Shown here piece by piece: positions 16,292 to 25,866 of a DNA stretch of 64,000 nucleotides; position 1 is the first letter of the stretch, and the number at the start of each line of letters is the position of its first letter. The translations under genes were made by a program, and so were the position numbers. Source of the DNA: Adhaeribacter radiodurans. Its GTDB lineage: Bacteria; Bacteroidota; Bacteroidia; Cytophagales; Hymenobacteraceae. The stretch lies in the NCBI RefSeq assembly GCF_014075995.1, contig NZ_CP055153.1, positions 2,728,001 to 2,792,000 on the forward strand, in the 5' to 3' direction. The notes under the pieces are model-generated. The model saw only the letters and a list, made by a program, of their open reading frames with translations, searched no databases and had not been told where the DNA came from.

Positions 16292-17164
16292 TTACGCTAT
16301 TGGCTCAACTACTTTATCTTTTAGCTCAATTCTATTCTGAAATTTTTTCGGAGAAACGCCCACATACTTTTTAAATTCATTGCTGAAAGACGATAAACTT
16401 TCGTAGCCTAATTCAAGGTAGATTTTAGAGGGCGCCTTTTTATGTTGCAGTAATTGCCGGGCCTTCTGCATCCGGTTTTCGGTTAAATACTTTTTAGGAC
16501 TCGTTTGAAAAGCAACCGCAAAGTGTCTTTTAAAAGTGGCCGCACTCATGTTACACAAAAAAGCCAGTTCTTCAATAGTTAATTTACTATTACCATGAAG
16601 CGCCATTACTTTTCTGATAATGCTTTCCGGGGAAGAACTGGAAGTTGAACTCAAAAATGAAAAAAATTCCCGGGGATTATGATTATGCAAATACAAAAGA
16701 AGTTCTTCAAGCTTTAATCCCTTCATTTCTTCTAAACCATTATTTTGCAGCAAAAGAAGAGAGTTCTGAAAGTTGTTTAAAAAGTTATCTTTAGGGATGA
16801 CGGGGTAAGCTTCTTCTTGGGAATGTATATTTTTAAGAGTTTTTTGGTACTTCAGGCAAAAGTCCGTTACAAACTTCTCGCTGAAAAAAAGTAAAATGCT
16901 TTCAAACTTCTGATTAGCAATTAAACTCTCCGTCATCAGCACGCTTCCCGCTTCCAGCAGAAGAATTTCCTGGTTGTTAATTTTTACTTTTTTGTTTTGA
17001 GAAAGCACTTCTTTTGTGCCCTGCAACATAAAACAAATTAAGAATTGATTGTAGACAACTTTGTTTTTTACCGAAGATTTATTGGCGGAGTAGAAATGGA
17101 TATGCGTTTCAGATTTTTTACTGCCGGTTAAATAATCAGGAACTACGTATATTTCATTATTCAT
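16292..17164 (-). CDS. AraC family transcriptional regulator
   Basis: The protein has 290 residues. The N-terminal 150 residues form a cupin-like sensor without strong family marks. The C-terminal DNA-binding part has two helix-turn-helix motifs (KLTIEELAFLCNMSAATFKR, then APSKIYLELGYESLSSFSNE) and the terminal VSPKKF signature. It lies 34 bases downstream of the PfkB kinase gene on the same strand and 46 bases upstream of the YbhB pseudogene, so it could belong to a run-through unit with either. Its target is not known; self-regulation or control of the kinase and transporter upstream are options. Confidence 0.85.
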   Translation of the reverse strand: MNNEIYVVPDYLTGSKKSETHIHFYSANKSSVKNKVVYNQFLICFMLQGTKEVLSQNKKVKINNQEILLLEAGSVLMTESLIANQKFESILLFFSEKFVTDFCLKYQKTLKNIHSQEEAYPVIPKDNFLNNFQNSLLLLQNNGLEEMKGLKLEELLLYLHNHNPREFFSFLSSTSSSSPESIIRKVMALHGNSKLTIEELAFLCNMSAATFKRHFAVAFQTSPKKYLTENRMQKARQLLQHKKAPSKIYLELGYESLSSFSNEFKKYVGVSPKKFQNRIELKDKVVEPIA

Positions 17165-17198
17165 GGCAAGCTAATGTAATTCATTCTCTTCAATTAAA

Positions 17199-18080
17199 CT
17201 AAGTTTGAGTGAAGGTTTCGCCTACTTGAGTCGGGTCGTATTCGGGAGTAGCACCGGGGCGGGTTGCTACAAATGCCCCAATTAAACAAGCTTTTTGCAA
17301 ACAAACAGAAGTTGGCTGCTGCTGCAAATAATTACTTAAATAAGTAGCCAGAAAAGCATCGCCGCTGCCAATGGTATCTTCAACTTCTACAAGATAACCG
17401 GCTTGTTCAAAATAACCTTCTGCGGTAAGGGCAGCGGCACCATTTTCTCCACGGGTAACAATTAACTGTTTTAAGTTAAAGAATTTTTTTAAAAACTCCA
17501 TGTTTGTTTTTTCCTCTGAATGAGCGCCCAGCCAACCAACAATTTCCCGCAATTCCAAGTGGTTCATTTTGGCTATATCGGCAAATTGGAGTAATTGCTG
17601 CACTCTTTGCTGGGTGTAATGCGGCGGACGCAGGTTCACATCAAAAACCTTTAGTTTAGCCAGCGGTAAATACTTCAGCAAAGTTTCCTGGGTGGTAACA
17701 CTGCGAGCCGCCAGACTGCCGTAAATAAATACATCACTATGTTTTACTAATTCTGCTACTTCATCGTCGTACTGAATGTAATCCCAGGCAACCGGCTCCA
17801 CAATTTTGTATGACACCTCATTTTTGTTGGTGATGTTAGCTTTTACTACCCCGGTTAAATGCGTTTGACCCGTTTGAATATACGTAACATCCATCTTTTT
17901 AGCTTTGAGGTAAGCCACTAATTCTTTTCCCAGGTCATCGTTACCTACCCGGCTAATCATAACAGGATCATAACCATTGTATTTTAAGTGAATGGCCACG
18001 TTCATGGGTGCTCCGCCGGGCATTTTGCCGGTAGGCAGCATATCCCATAAAGTTTCCCCAAAGCAGATAATTTTTTCCAT
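17199..18080 (-). CDS. PfkB family carbohydrate kinase (fructokinase-like)
   Basis: A 293-residue ribokinase-fold sugar kinase. The start block IICFGETLWDMLP and the substrate-side GGAPMNVAIHLKYNG are typical of fructokinases. The second PfkB signature is DTIGSGDAF, whose Asp is the catalytic base that deprotonates the sugar hydroxyl; the anion hole is the G-S-G before it. It should phosphorylate a ketohexose, probably fructose to fructose 6-phosphate, with ATP in the cytoplasm. A sugar porter is encoded upstream on the same strand (18464-19798), which supports an uptake-and-phosphorylation pair. The 5' region carries the heptamer repeat 18088-18122. Confidence 0.85.
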   Translation of the reverse strand: MEKIICFGETLWDMLPTGKMPGGAPMNVAIHLKYNGYDPVMISRVGNDDLGKELVAYLKAKKMDVTYIQTGQTHLTGVVKANITNKNEVSYKIVEPVAWDYIQYDDEVAELVKHSDVFIYGSLAARSVTTQETLLKYLPLAKLKVFDVNLRPPHYTQQRVQQLLQFADIAKMNHLELREIVGWLGAHSEEKTNMEFLKKFFNLKQLIVTRGENGAAALTAEGYFEQAGYLVEVEDTIGSGDAFLATYLSNYLQQQPTSVCLQKACLIGAFVATRPGATPEYDPTQVGETFTQT

Positions 18081-18087
18081 CCGGCTG

Positions 18088-18122
18088 GGTTTTAAGTAAT
18101 ACGTTTTAGGTTGTACGTTTAA
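18088..18122 (-). repeat. degenerate 7-base tandem repeat upstream of the PfkB gene
   Basis: Read on the minus strand, the units TTAAACG, TACAACC, TAAAACG, TATTACT and TAAAACC lead to within 8 bases of the ATG. Rotated, they match the AACCTAA-like heptamers at 284 and 53888, and are again in sense orientation before a start codon. The rest of the 383-base gap (18081-18463) up to the array at 18432 shows nothing else I can name. Confidence 0.45.
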
Positions 18123-18431
18123 ATTTTATTTTACTATAAGTTCCGGAAAATAAATTATGCTGAGGACTAAGATATCAGGTAATTGTAACTTTAAGAGAAA
18201 TAGAGTTTAGAATATTATTTTCTCTTCTTATAAATTTATTGATCCTTTTAATAAGCGAATCAAGTTACTGCCATTCAGCTTCTTTCTAATAACCGAAAAT
18301 TGGAAAACGTAAACAATCCTAATTCTTTTAAGCTTAGATCTGAGCTTTTCCGTAGGGCTTTATGCTGCTGTTTACTCTATACTCTACCTAAATTAAATGG
18401 CAAAAGGAGGCAAATTGCTTTCTCATATGTA

Positions 18432-18466
18432 AAACCTACTACCTACAACTTACCACCTACAACTTA
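18432..18466 (+). repeat. degenerate 7-base tandem repeat at the end of the sugar porter gene
   Basis: The units AAACCTA, CTACCTA, CAACTTA, CCACCTA and CAACTTA form a 7-base array; the last four are two 14-base copies differing at one base. The array overlaps the stop codon of the porter gene (TTA 18464-18466 on this strand). Confidence 0.55.
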
Positions 18467-19798
18467 ATGAAGAACCATAGTATGTTCGATTTGCTCCAGC
18501 GAGGTGCCTTTGGTTTCGGGCATCAGGCGCCACACAAACAGCAATTGCAGCACCATCATGCCGGTAAAAATCAGGAAAGTATTTCCACCCCCTATAGTTT
18601 CGGTGATATATGGGAATGAAAAAGCTATAATAGCCGCCATAAACCAATGGGTAAAGCTGCCTAATGCCTGCCCTGATGCCCGCACCTGATTAGGGAAAAT
18701 TTCGGAAATAAATACCCAGATTACGGCCCCCTGCGAAAAAGCAAAAAAAGCAATATACACAAATAAGTATATGGGTACGGCAATGCCGCTAAATTCCTGA
18801 AAATAAAAGGCTTTAGCCACTAACCCTAAAGTAGCAATTAAACCAAAGGAGCCGATGAGCATAAGCGTGCGACGGCCAAAACGATCAATAAAATTTACGG
18901 CCAGCAAAGTAAACAAGAAGTTAACTAGCCCAATACCTGCCGAAGAAAGTAAAGCGGAACTTTTACCTAAACCTACCATTTCAAATATGCGGGGCGCATA
19001 ATAAATAATAGCGTTGATCCCCGACATTTGATTAAAAAAAGCAAACAGCACCGCCAGCATTATGGGCGTTGAATATTTACTTGAAAATAAAGAAGTTTTT
19101 ACCTCCTTACCTTGTACATCCTGCGCCGAAGTCTGGATATCGGCTATCATCTGGCGAACATCAGCCTCCGGATTAGCAATTCTCAATGTTTTCTCCGCTT
19201 CCGAAATGCGGCCCCGTTTTATAATTAACCAACGCGGACTTTCCGGAACAAACAAAACGGTAACCATAAAAATAAACGAAGGCACCGCTTGTACTCCCAG
19301 CATCCAGCGCCAGTCTTGTGCTCCTGCTCCGGCAAATAAATAATTAGATAAATAAGAAACCAGAATCCCAAATACCACATTAAACTGAAACATAGCTACC
19401 AGCTTTCCGCGCGATTTAGCGGGCGCAATTTCGGAAATATACAAGGGTGCCGTTACCGAAGAAACTCCTACCCCAATACCGCCTAAAAACCGGAAGATTA
19501 AGAAAACTGTCCAGGTAGGTGCCAGCGCCGTTCCCAGCGAGGATATTAAATACAAAACGGCAATCCCAATTAAAGTAGATTTTCGACCAAACCGGTCGGA
19601 AGGAAAACCACCAAATAAAGCTCCTAATACGGTTCCGATTAAAGCAATAGCTACCGTAAACCCGTGTTCAAAAGTAGATAAATGCCATAGTCGTTGAATA
19701 GATTTTTCGGCTCCCGAAATAACTGCTGTATCAAAACCAAAAAGAAAGCCGCCTAAGGCTACAACTATCGACCAAAAAAATACTTTTGTGTTTGCCAT
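18464..19798 (-). CDS. Sugar porter family MFS transporter
   Basis: A 444-residue, 12-segment inner-membrane transporter of the major facilitator superfamily, sugar porter family (XylE/GLUT type). The signatures are in order: GGFLFGFDTAVISG in helix 1, DRFGRK after helix 2, PESPRWL after helix 6, NQMSGINAIIYYAP in helix 7, DRFGRR after helix 8, and PETKG at the end of helix 12. Substrates of the family are monosaccharides taken up by proton symport or facilitated diffusion. The PfkB kinase downstream on the same strand suggests fructose or a similar hexose. The two genes are 383 bases apart, so they may not share a transcript. Confidence 0.9.
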   Translation of the reverse strand: MANTKVFFWSIVVALGGFLFGFDTAVISGAEKSIQRLWHLSTFEHGFTVAIALIGTVLGALFGGFPSDRFGRKSTLIGIAVLYLISSLGTALAPTWTVFLIFRFLGGIGVGVSSVTAPLYISEIAPAKSRGKLVAMFQFNVVFGILVSYLSNYLFAGAGAQDWRWMLGVQAVPSFIFMVTVLFVPESPRWLIIKRGRISEAEKTLRIANPEADVRQMIADIQTSAQDVQGKEVKTSLFSSKYSTPIMLAVLFAFFNQMSGINAIIYYAPRIFEMVGLGKSSALLSSAGIGLVNFLFTLLAVNFIDRFGRRTLMLIGSFGLIATLGLVAKAFYFQEFSGIAVPIYLFVYIAFFAFSQGAVIWVFISEIFPNQVRASGQALGSFTHWFMAAIIAFSFPYITETIGGGNTFLIFTGMMVLQLLFVWRLMPETKGTSLEQIEHTMVLH

Positions 19799-20295
19799 AT
19801 TTACTTTTTAAAACGAGTGGGCATACCATCTTCTAATGAGGATATTACTTAAATTAAGTTTAATGAAAGAAATTATTATTTAAACTATCCATTTCTTAAA
19901 AGGAACAATATACTCTGCGGAGGACAGTATAAGACAAGAAAAATAAATCTTTTTAGATTATTTAAACCAATCCTTTCACAAAGCTTACCTTTAAAATATA
20001 GTAAACCCGAACCTAAAGAACTACGAACTAAATAGATAGTAAGCAAGAATAATCCATTTAAATACGGTACGTAATTAGGACTTGTTAATACTTGAAAAGA
20101 ATAGTGTTAATTATTACAAAAGAATAGAAAACCCTCCCGTATTCACTTATATAAAGGCTGAATGATACAAAATCAAAATAATTTACTTAAAATTAATCAG
20201 GTACAAATTAATACAAACTCAATCTTTTGCTTATTTGCAAATGGGTATTGTGGCAGTTAATAAGTACGGCTGCCAGGTTTTAAATTTCTTTATCT
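19799..20295. other. divergent intergenic region
   Basis: 497 AT-rich bases between the porter start and the GDPD-like start. I find no RNA gene, no long repeat and no convincing promoter pair. Confidence 0.5.
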
Positions 20296-21093
20296 ATGAA
20301 GCAATTCGTCTTATTTTTCGTGTTATTTTTTCTTTTACAAACAACAAAGGCGCAGACTCCATATACCTCGGCCCAGGTGCACGCGCATAACGATTACGTG
20401 CAGCCCATTCCTTTTTACAATGCCTATACACGTCAGGTAGGTTCTATTGAGGCCGATGTATTTTTAAATAAGGAGGAGCTTTACGTGGCCCACGAAGCCC
20501 AGGAAATTTCATCGGATCGGACCTTGGATGCTTTGTATTTAAAGCCTTTACAAGTTCAAATCAGAAAGAATAAGGGCACCGCCTATCCCGATAAAAAAGC
20601 AATCTTGCAAATTTTCATTGATCTAAAAACCGATGGTACCACTACCCTGCCGGCCTTAGTGCGCAAACTAAACCATTACCCGGAAATAATTAACAACGCT
20701 ACCATCCAAATAGTAATTAGCGGGGAGCGTCCGAATCCTGCTACTTGGGGTAATTTCCCCGATTATATAAATTTCGATGGAATACCAGATGTAAAATATA
20801 CTGCCGAACAGTTAAAACGCATAAAACTATTTAGTGCTAGTTTTAAAAATTATAGTCTTTGGAACGGCAAAGGTCGCCTACTAGCAACTGATGAAGCTAA
20901 AATACGCGAAGCCATAAATAGTGCTCACCAGCAAAATAAAAAATGGCGCTTTTGGGCCACCCCCGATAACGTAAATACCTGGAAAAAATTAATGCAGCTG
21001 GGGGTAAATTACATTGGCACCGATGATGTAACCGGGCTTACTACTTTTTTGAAAAATTTTCCTACTAACTATTACCAATCAAAGGTTAAATAA
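20296..21093 (+). CDS. Exported PI-PLC/glycerophosphodiester phosphodiesterase-like module
   Basis: The 265-residue product starts with a signal peptide (hydrophobic LFFVLFFLLQTTKAQ). The mature part has the GDPD/PI-PLC TIM-barrel marks: HAHNDY at the first strand, SIEADVFL at the second, and VAHEAQ at the third, supplying the His, Glu, Asp and second His of the site. It should hydrolyse a phosphodiester outside the cytoplasm. The TAA at 21091-21093 is followed at once by a second TAA, and the same frame then continues straight into an alkaline phosphatase (to 22131). The length and continuity suggest this is the front half of a roughly 610-residue bifunctional protein that has been cut by stop codons. 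Confidence 0.75.
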   Translation: MKQFVLFFVLFFLLQTTKAQTPYTSAQVHAHNDYVQPIPFYNAYTRQVGSIEADVFLNKEELYVAHEAQEISSDRTLDALYLKPLQVQIRKNKGTAYPDKKAILQIFIDLKTDGTTTLPALVRKLNHYPEIINNATIQIVISGERPNPATWGNFPDYINFDGIPDVKYTAEQLKRIKLFSASFKNYSLWNGKGRLLATDEAKIREAINSAHQQNKKWRFWATPDNVNTWKKLMQLGVNYIGTDDVTGLTTFLKNFPTNYYQSKVK

Positions 21094-21171
21094 TAAGTTT
21101 ATTCGCCTAAATACCAAAATAACGACGAGCAGAAAAAGGTTAAAAACGTAATTTTACTAATTGGCGATGGC

Positions 21172-22131
21172 ATGGGATTAGCGCAAATGTACGCGGGGTA
21201 TACGGCGTTGGTCGGGCAATTAAATATTTTTAATTTCCGGAACATTGGCCTTTCCAAAACAGCTTCGGCGGATAGCTACATTACCGATTCAGCAGCGGGC
21301 GCTACAGCTATGGCCACAGGGCAGAAAACCAAAAACCGCTACGTTGGTGTCGATTCCACCGGGAGGCGGCTAACTCCCATTCCGGATTTGATAAATGCGT
21401 TAAAAATGAAAACGGCTATTATTTCGGCTGGTGATATTACCGATGCAACCCCGGCCAGTTTTTACGCGCACCAATCCGAAAGAAGTTTAAGTGAAGCCAT
21501 TGCTGCTGATTTTCTGAACAGTCCGGTGGATATTTTAATTGGCAGCAATAGTTCCGCATTTATTGAACGCCAGGATTCGCATAATTTATTTACGCTTTTG
21601 CAGCAAAAAGGCTATCAAACTTCCACTAGATTAGCTACCTTTTCTAAACCGTTGGCTGGTAAAATGGTGGTGCTGGATACTACGGCAATGCTATCAGAAG
21701 CTAAAGGAAGAGCCGAATTTTTAAAGAAAGCTTTACAATTATCCCTTCAGAATTTAGGTAAGAACAAAGCCGGATTCTTTATTATGGCCGAAGGAGCTCA
21801 GATTGATCACGGTGGCCACGAAAATAATTTACCGTATGTAGTACAAGAAATGCTGGATTTTGATCAGGTGGTAGGAGAAGCTATGCGGTTTGCGGACGAA
21901 AATGGTGAAACTTTAGTAATTGTTACCGCCGATCACGAAACCGGAGGTTTATCGCTGTTGGAAGGTAGTGTAAATCAAGGGTACGTAGCCAGTAATTTCA
22001 GCACCAAAGGTCATTCGGCTATTCCGGTTCCCGTGTTTGCCTATGGGCCGCACTCTTTAGATTTTAGAGGAGTTTATGAAAATACAGCTCTGTTTGATAA
22101 AATAATGCAGATTATCAAAAAGTACCATTAA
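21172..22131 (+). CDS. Alkaline phosphatase module lacking a usable start (back half of a split gene)
   Basis: PhoA-type phosphatase with all later active-site blocks: the catalytic Ser in TDSAAGATA, the TPASFYAH block, the metal ligands Glu/Asp/His in AEGAQIDHGGH, DHETGG, and the last His in KGHSAIP. The first ATG (21172) lies inside the first metal motif I-G-D-G-M-G and would remove its Asp (codon 21166-21168). Upstream the frame is open only to TAATAA at 21091-21096, with no ATG, GTG or TTG, though it encodes family-like residues (KYQNNDEQKKVKNVILLIGDG). So as it stands an active enzyme cannot start here. It is probably the remaining half of a fusion with the GDPD-like module, or needs readthrough or a rare start codon. 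Confidence 0.7.
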   Translation: MGLAQMYAGYTALVGQLNIFNFRNIGLSKTASADSYITDSAAGATAMATGQKTKNRYVGVDSTGRRLTPIPDLINALKMKTAIISAGDITDATPASFYAHQSERSLSEAIAADFLNSPVDILIGSNSSAFIERQDSHNLFTLLQQKGYQTSTRLATFSKPLAGKMVVLDTTAMLSEAKGRAEFLKKALQLSLQNLGKNKAGFFIMAEGAQIDHGGHENNLPYVVQEMLDFDQVVGEAMRFADENGETLVIVTADHETGGLSLLEGSVNQGYVASNFSTKGHSAIPVPVFAYGPHSLDFRGVYENTALFDKIMQIIKKYH

Positions 22132-22331
22132 GTACGAGGGTTAAAAATCAACAGAAACCAATAGAAGGCTCAAAATCAACAGCTTCCCGAACTATTTTAT
22201 TTGAAAAAGAATACAGTAAGCAAAATAGCTTCTTTAGTAGTTTTATTTTAAGAGTAATTTTCATTTTTATCTTTTAAATTTCCTATTCATTTAGCGAGAG
22301 ATTGTTTATATTGAGTAAAAAATCGATTTGT

Positions 22332-22640
22332 ATGGATAAGGGAGCTGAAATAGAGAGAATAAAATTTCAAATTAATTTTTTGCGCTACAGCCGGGGGAAT
22401 ATTTTAGTTCTCCGTAGCTTAATAGAAGACGCACTTGAGTTACTAGATCCTTTAGAAGAAGACTTACAAGGGAATAGCCATTTTACCACGCTTTCGCGCA
22501 TCGCTGATAAATTTTTATCGGAAGCGGCTATTAAACATGAAGCCTTATTGCAGGATAATTTTGAATATGCCCAGCAACAATCGCTGCACGACATTGATAA
22601 TTTGCTTTCTTATTTGAAAGAACGGGACCTTACTCTCTAA
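22332..22640 (+). CDS. Hypothetical small helical protein
   Basis: The 102-residue protein starts at ATG 22332; an in-frame TTG at 22302 would add ten residues but gives no better N-terminus. The sequence is rich in Leu, Glu and Arg in heptad spacing (IERIKFQINFLRYSRGN, IEDALELLDPLEEDL, HDIDNLLSYLKERDL), so it should be all helical, perhaps a coiled coil. No signal peptide, Cys or known motif is present. It stands alone between the phosphatase module and an AraC regulator. I cannot assign a function. Confidence 0.5.
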   Translation: MDKGAEIERIKFQINFLRYSRGNILVLRSLIEDALELLDPLEEDLQGNSHFTTLSRIADKFLSEAAIKHEALLQDNFEYAQQQSLHDIDNLLSYLKERDLTL

Positions 22641-23206
22641 TTTAGGACCTTAAACCCTTGTTTGATTTACTTAAAATTACTTTTTCTAAAAAAAACACCA
22701 CTGTTCTCTTCCTCTAAGCCCCATCCATACAAAGCTTTCTAATTTATCTTTACTTAACAAATTCAAATTCCTCCATTTACTAAAATAAAGTAGTACTATT
22801 TACAATTTGGTTTAAGTTGGTACCGAATAGTTAAGTAGATAAGATTGGCTATTGACAAAAATCTGATGCTTTTAGAGATAATATATTTATCAATTTTATT
22901 AAGGTTGATAAATAGAGTAGAGACCTTTTAGCCTTTATATAAATAGTAAAAATTTCCGCCAAAGGTGGTGTCTTCACCACCTAATGTGAGCTTGCAAGAG
23001 ACTAATTGTTTCTGAAATAATTCATTAATGGATAAACTTCTTAAATATGCATCAGCTTTCTAGTTTGTATAAATTTATAGTATGTAACTGCACAAAATTA
23101 CTTTACTATTCTTGGTAGCTTATACTAAACAAGTTTTTGTAAAAAGCTCCTAATTTTTACAGTAAATTATGGTAAAAATTCACTATTAAAACTGTAGCTT
23201 TAGCAT
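22641..23206. other. long AT-rich spacer with one hairpin
   Basis: 566 bases before an AraC gene. I see no gene. A compact hairpin (AGGTGGTG, loop TCTT, CACCACCT) is at 22963-22982, without a T run on the plus strand; the flanks TTTCCGCCAA and CTAATGTGAGC may belong to a small repeated element. Confidence 0.4.
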
Positions 23207-24064
23207 ATGAAGCGGTATATTCAATACGAACCATTTAACATTTATTTATTTACAGCCAGTGAATGGCAGCACCCGGTTCACAAACACAGCTATTTTGAAA
23301 TAATATTTATCCGCAGCGGTCAGGGAAAGCATTTTATTAACGGTAATACTTTTACTTATTCGGCTGGCGATGTATTTTTATTAGGTCCGGAAGATTACCA
23401 TTATTTTGAGATTGAAGAAAAAACCACCTTTTGCTACCTCCGCTTCACGGAAGCTTTTGTAAAAGATGCAACATTACCGCAATCCACAGTTTGGATGCGC
23501 ACTATAAAATCCCTCCTCAACGCTCCGTACCAATCCTGCGGGTCAATAGTGAGCAACGCGAAAGAAAAGGGATTACTCGAACATTTACTTACTGTATTAC
23601 TCCACGAGTACGAGCAACGTACCGAAAGTTCGTACGAGTTAATTATGAACGGCATTATGAAAGCTATCTTAGGAATACTGGCGCGCAACGTGGTTCATGA
23701 AAAAGGAGTCGAAGTAAAAGATCCGAAAAGTAGCCAGCTTATTGAAGAGATATTATCTTATATCAGCCAGCATATTCAAAAGCCGGAACAATTGCGCATG
23801 GATCAATTAGTCGAACAATTTAACTATTCGCCTACTTATTTAAGTGTATTTTTTAAAAGGCAAACCGGTGAATCGTTGCAGCAATATATTTTAAAGTATA
23901 AACTGCAAATGATACGCAACCGCCTGCAATTCAGCGACCGCAGTATTGCCCAAATTACCTATGAATATGGATTTACCGATGGCAGCCATTTAAATAAGCT
24001 GTTTAAAAAATACTATGGCCTTACCCCCGGAGAGTTTCGAAATAAACTTTTTGAAAAGGTGTAG
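23207..24064 (+). CDS. AraC family transcriptional regulator with cupin sensor
   Basis: The protein has 285 residues. The cupin part has the usual HKHSYFEIIFIRSGQGKHF strand pair and AGDVFLLGPEDYHYFE. The DNA-binding part has two helix-turn-helix motifs (LRMDQLVEQFNYSPTYLSVF and RSIAQITYEYGFTDGSHLNK) and the closing L-T-P-G-E-F-R signature. It is a stand-alone gene, convergent with the glycolipid operon, and about 1 kb after the alkaline phosphatase module. No target is evident from the context. Confidence 0.87.
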   Translation: MKRYIQYEPFNIYLFTASEWQHPVHKHSYFEIIFIRSGQGKHFINGNTFTYSAGDVFLLGPEDYHYFEIEEKTTFCYLRFTEAFVKDATLPQSTVWMRTIKSLLNAPYQSCGSIVSNAKEKGLLEHLLTVLLHEYEQRTESSYELIMNGIMKAILGILARNVVHEKGVEVKDPKSSQLIEEILSYISQHIQKPEQLRMDQLVEQFNYSPTYLSVFFKRQTGESLQQYILKYKLQMIRNRLQFSDRSIAQITYEYGFTDGSHLNKLFKKYYGLTPGEFRNKLFEKV

Positions 24065-24171
24065 ATGGAGTAAATAGTTGTTAATAATTAGTCCTCGTTA
24101 TATAACCAATAGCACACTTCTATTTATGGCATTCTAAAATATACTATTAACTTAATTTGTTGAAGTACTTT

Positions 24172-25818
24172 CTATTTCGATATTAAGTATAAATGATACA
24201 CTCTTTCCGGATGGCGACGGTCGTATTGGTATTGGGCTAATTTCTCCAGGCTTAAATTAGCTTCTGGTAACATAGCTGTTGAAAGTGAATCGCGCGAAAA
24301 GAGAGCTATGGGTAAACTAGCAGGGAGTTCTAATTTTTGGTTTACCACTGTTATGGTATCTACCTTTTTCCCTAATTCCCAAATATGTTCCGGCGATATA
24401 TTGTGAAGCGCATAAAAAGGTAATGCATCTAAATTTCTCTGCTCTCTTACTTTATCTAAACCTACGTAGTTTTTAACCGGATAAAACATATTCTGGTAAT
24501 TGGGCAAAAGGGTAAACAAGCTTAAAATATGTACTCCTACGGTTCCCCCCAGAAACAAGCCAAAATTCTTCTTTTTTAAAGCCAGTAAAAAGCAAATTCC
24601 TAATCCTATAAAAAATATGCTACTTACAGCAAAGGCACTTAAAGAAACAATATTCTTTGAAAAAGCAAACCAGTACAATAAAACCGGCACTCCCAAGGAA
24701 ATAATAGTAAATAACAGACTATTAAAAGTATAAATAAACCGATCGGATTTGGCCGTAGTTTTTTGTTGAAATGCTTCCAGCAGAAAACGAATATAATGCG
24801 CCGTTATTAAAGCCAGCGGTATTAGTAATGGCAATAAATATCTTTCTTTTTTTTCGGGAATTAGGGATAGCAAAAACAAACAAATAAATACCCAACTACT
24901 CAAAAAACGATAATTTCCGAAAGGGGCAATGCGCCGTCGGGCGTACGGAATAATAAGAGCGGCTACGGCAAATACAGCCCAAACACCGGCCTGCCATGGA
25001 AAGCTAAGATAAAACCAAAAAGGTTTTACGTGCCGGTTTACCCAAGCGGTACTCTCATTGGATATATTGGTGGCGAGCTTAGCGGGTTCATGTAAATAAA
25101 TGTACAAGGGCCAGGCTAAACTAAGTACCAGGCAAATGAATAAAGCCAGCAAAATACCAAACCAATGCTTTTTAAAGCCAGCCCTGCCGTAACCATACCA
25201 ATAACTAAGCAGAAAAGGAAGTAATAAAGCAAAAAATGAAACGGGGCCTTTACTCAAAAAAGAACAACCCAGCAAAATCCCGGCACCCACAAAATAACCG
25301 TAAGCCTTTCCGTTGGTTTGCAATCCTTTTACCAATAACCAAATTGCTCCAATCATAAAGGAATGACAATAAATATCCCAGGTACCTTGCCGCCCAATGT
25401 TAAAGAACGAAAAAGAAGTAGCTAATACCAGGGCTGCCAAAAAAGGCGTAAGGCGGTCGGAAGTAAGTTGCCGGCAAAGTAGAAAAAGAAAATAAACGGC
25501 TAAACTAGCAATTAAGGCAGCCGGAAACCGCAAGGTTACTAAATCATACAAATCTCCGGAAATTAATACCGAAATAGCCGTTAACCACGTAGGTAATGGA
25601 GGTTTTGCTAAACGCGCTTCTCCGTTTAAAGTAGGAATAAGCCAATTTCCGTTTTGGGTCATTTCGCGCACCGTTGTAAAATTGCGGGCCTCCATTAACG
25701 ACGGCTCTATGGCTTGTAAATTCTGAAAAAAGGTAGCGTATAAAATAACAAAGAGAAGGAGTACCTGAACGGAAGTTCTCTGGATTAAAGTTGTGGCTTG
25801 ATGTAGCGTTTGCGGCAT
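24172..25818 (-). CDS. GT39/ArnT-like polyprenyl-phosphate sugar glycosyltransferase
   Basis: A 548-residue integral membrane protein with about 11-12 hydrophobic segments. The first outside loop carries the acidic motif EPSLMEARN, and it is followed by LAKPPLPTWLTA, the pattern of PMT/ArnT-like (GT39/GT83) enzymes that use polyprenyl-phosphate sugars. A further mark is FLSKGP in the middle. It should transfer a sugar from undecaprenyl phosphate to lipid A, a core sugar or a protein on the periplasmic face. It ends a four-gene operon with LAB_N, GT2 and epimerase genes, which would supply the donor. The acceptor is unknown. Confidence 0.8.
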   Translation of the reverse strand: MPQTLHQATTLIQRTSVQVLLLFVILYATFFQNLQAIEPSLMEARNFTTVREMTQNGNWLIPTLNGEARLAKPPLPTWLTAISVLISGDLYDLVTLRFPAALIASLAVYFLFLLCRQLTSDRLTPFLAALVLATSFSFFNIGRQGTWDIYCHSFMIGAIWLLVKGLQTNGKAYGYFVGAGILLGCSFLSKGPVSFFALLLPFLLSYWYGYGRAGFKKHWFGILLALFICLVLSLAWPLYIYLHEPAKLATNISNESTAWVNRHVKPFWFYLSFPWQAGVWAVFAVAALIIPYARRRIAPFGNYRFLSSWVFICLFLLSLIPEKKERYLLPLLIPLALITAHYIRFLLEAFQQKTTAKSDRFIYTFNSLLFTIISLGVPVLLYWFAFSKNIVSLSAFAVSSIFFIGLGICFLLALKKKNFGLFLGGTVGVHILSLFTLLPNYQNMFYPVKNYVGLDKVREQRNLDALPFYALHNISPEHIWELGKKVDTITVVNQKLELPASLPIALFSRDSLSTAMLPEANLSLEKLAQYQYDRRHPERVYHLYLISK

Positions 25819-25866
25819 TTAAGAACGAGTAAATTGGCTGCCTGATGTTAAATAGATATTGGGAAG

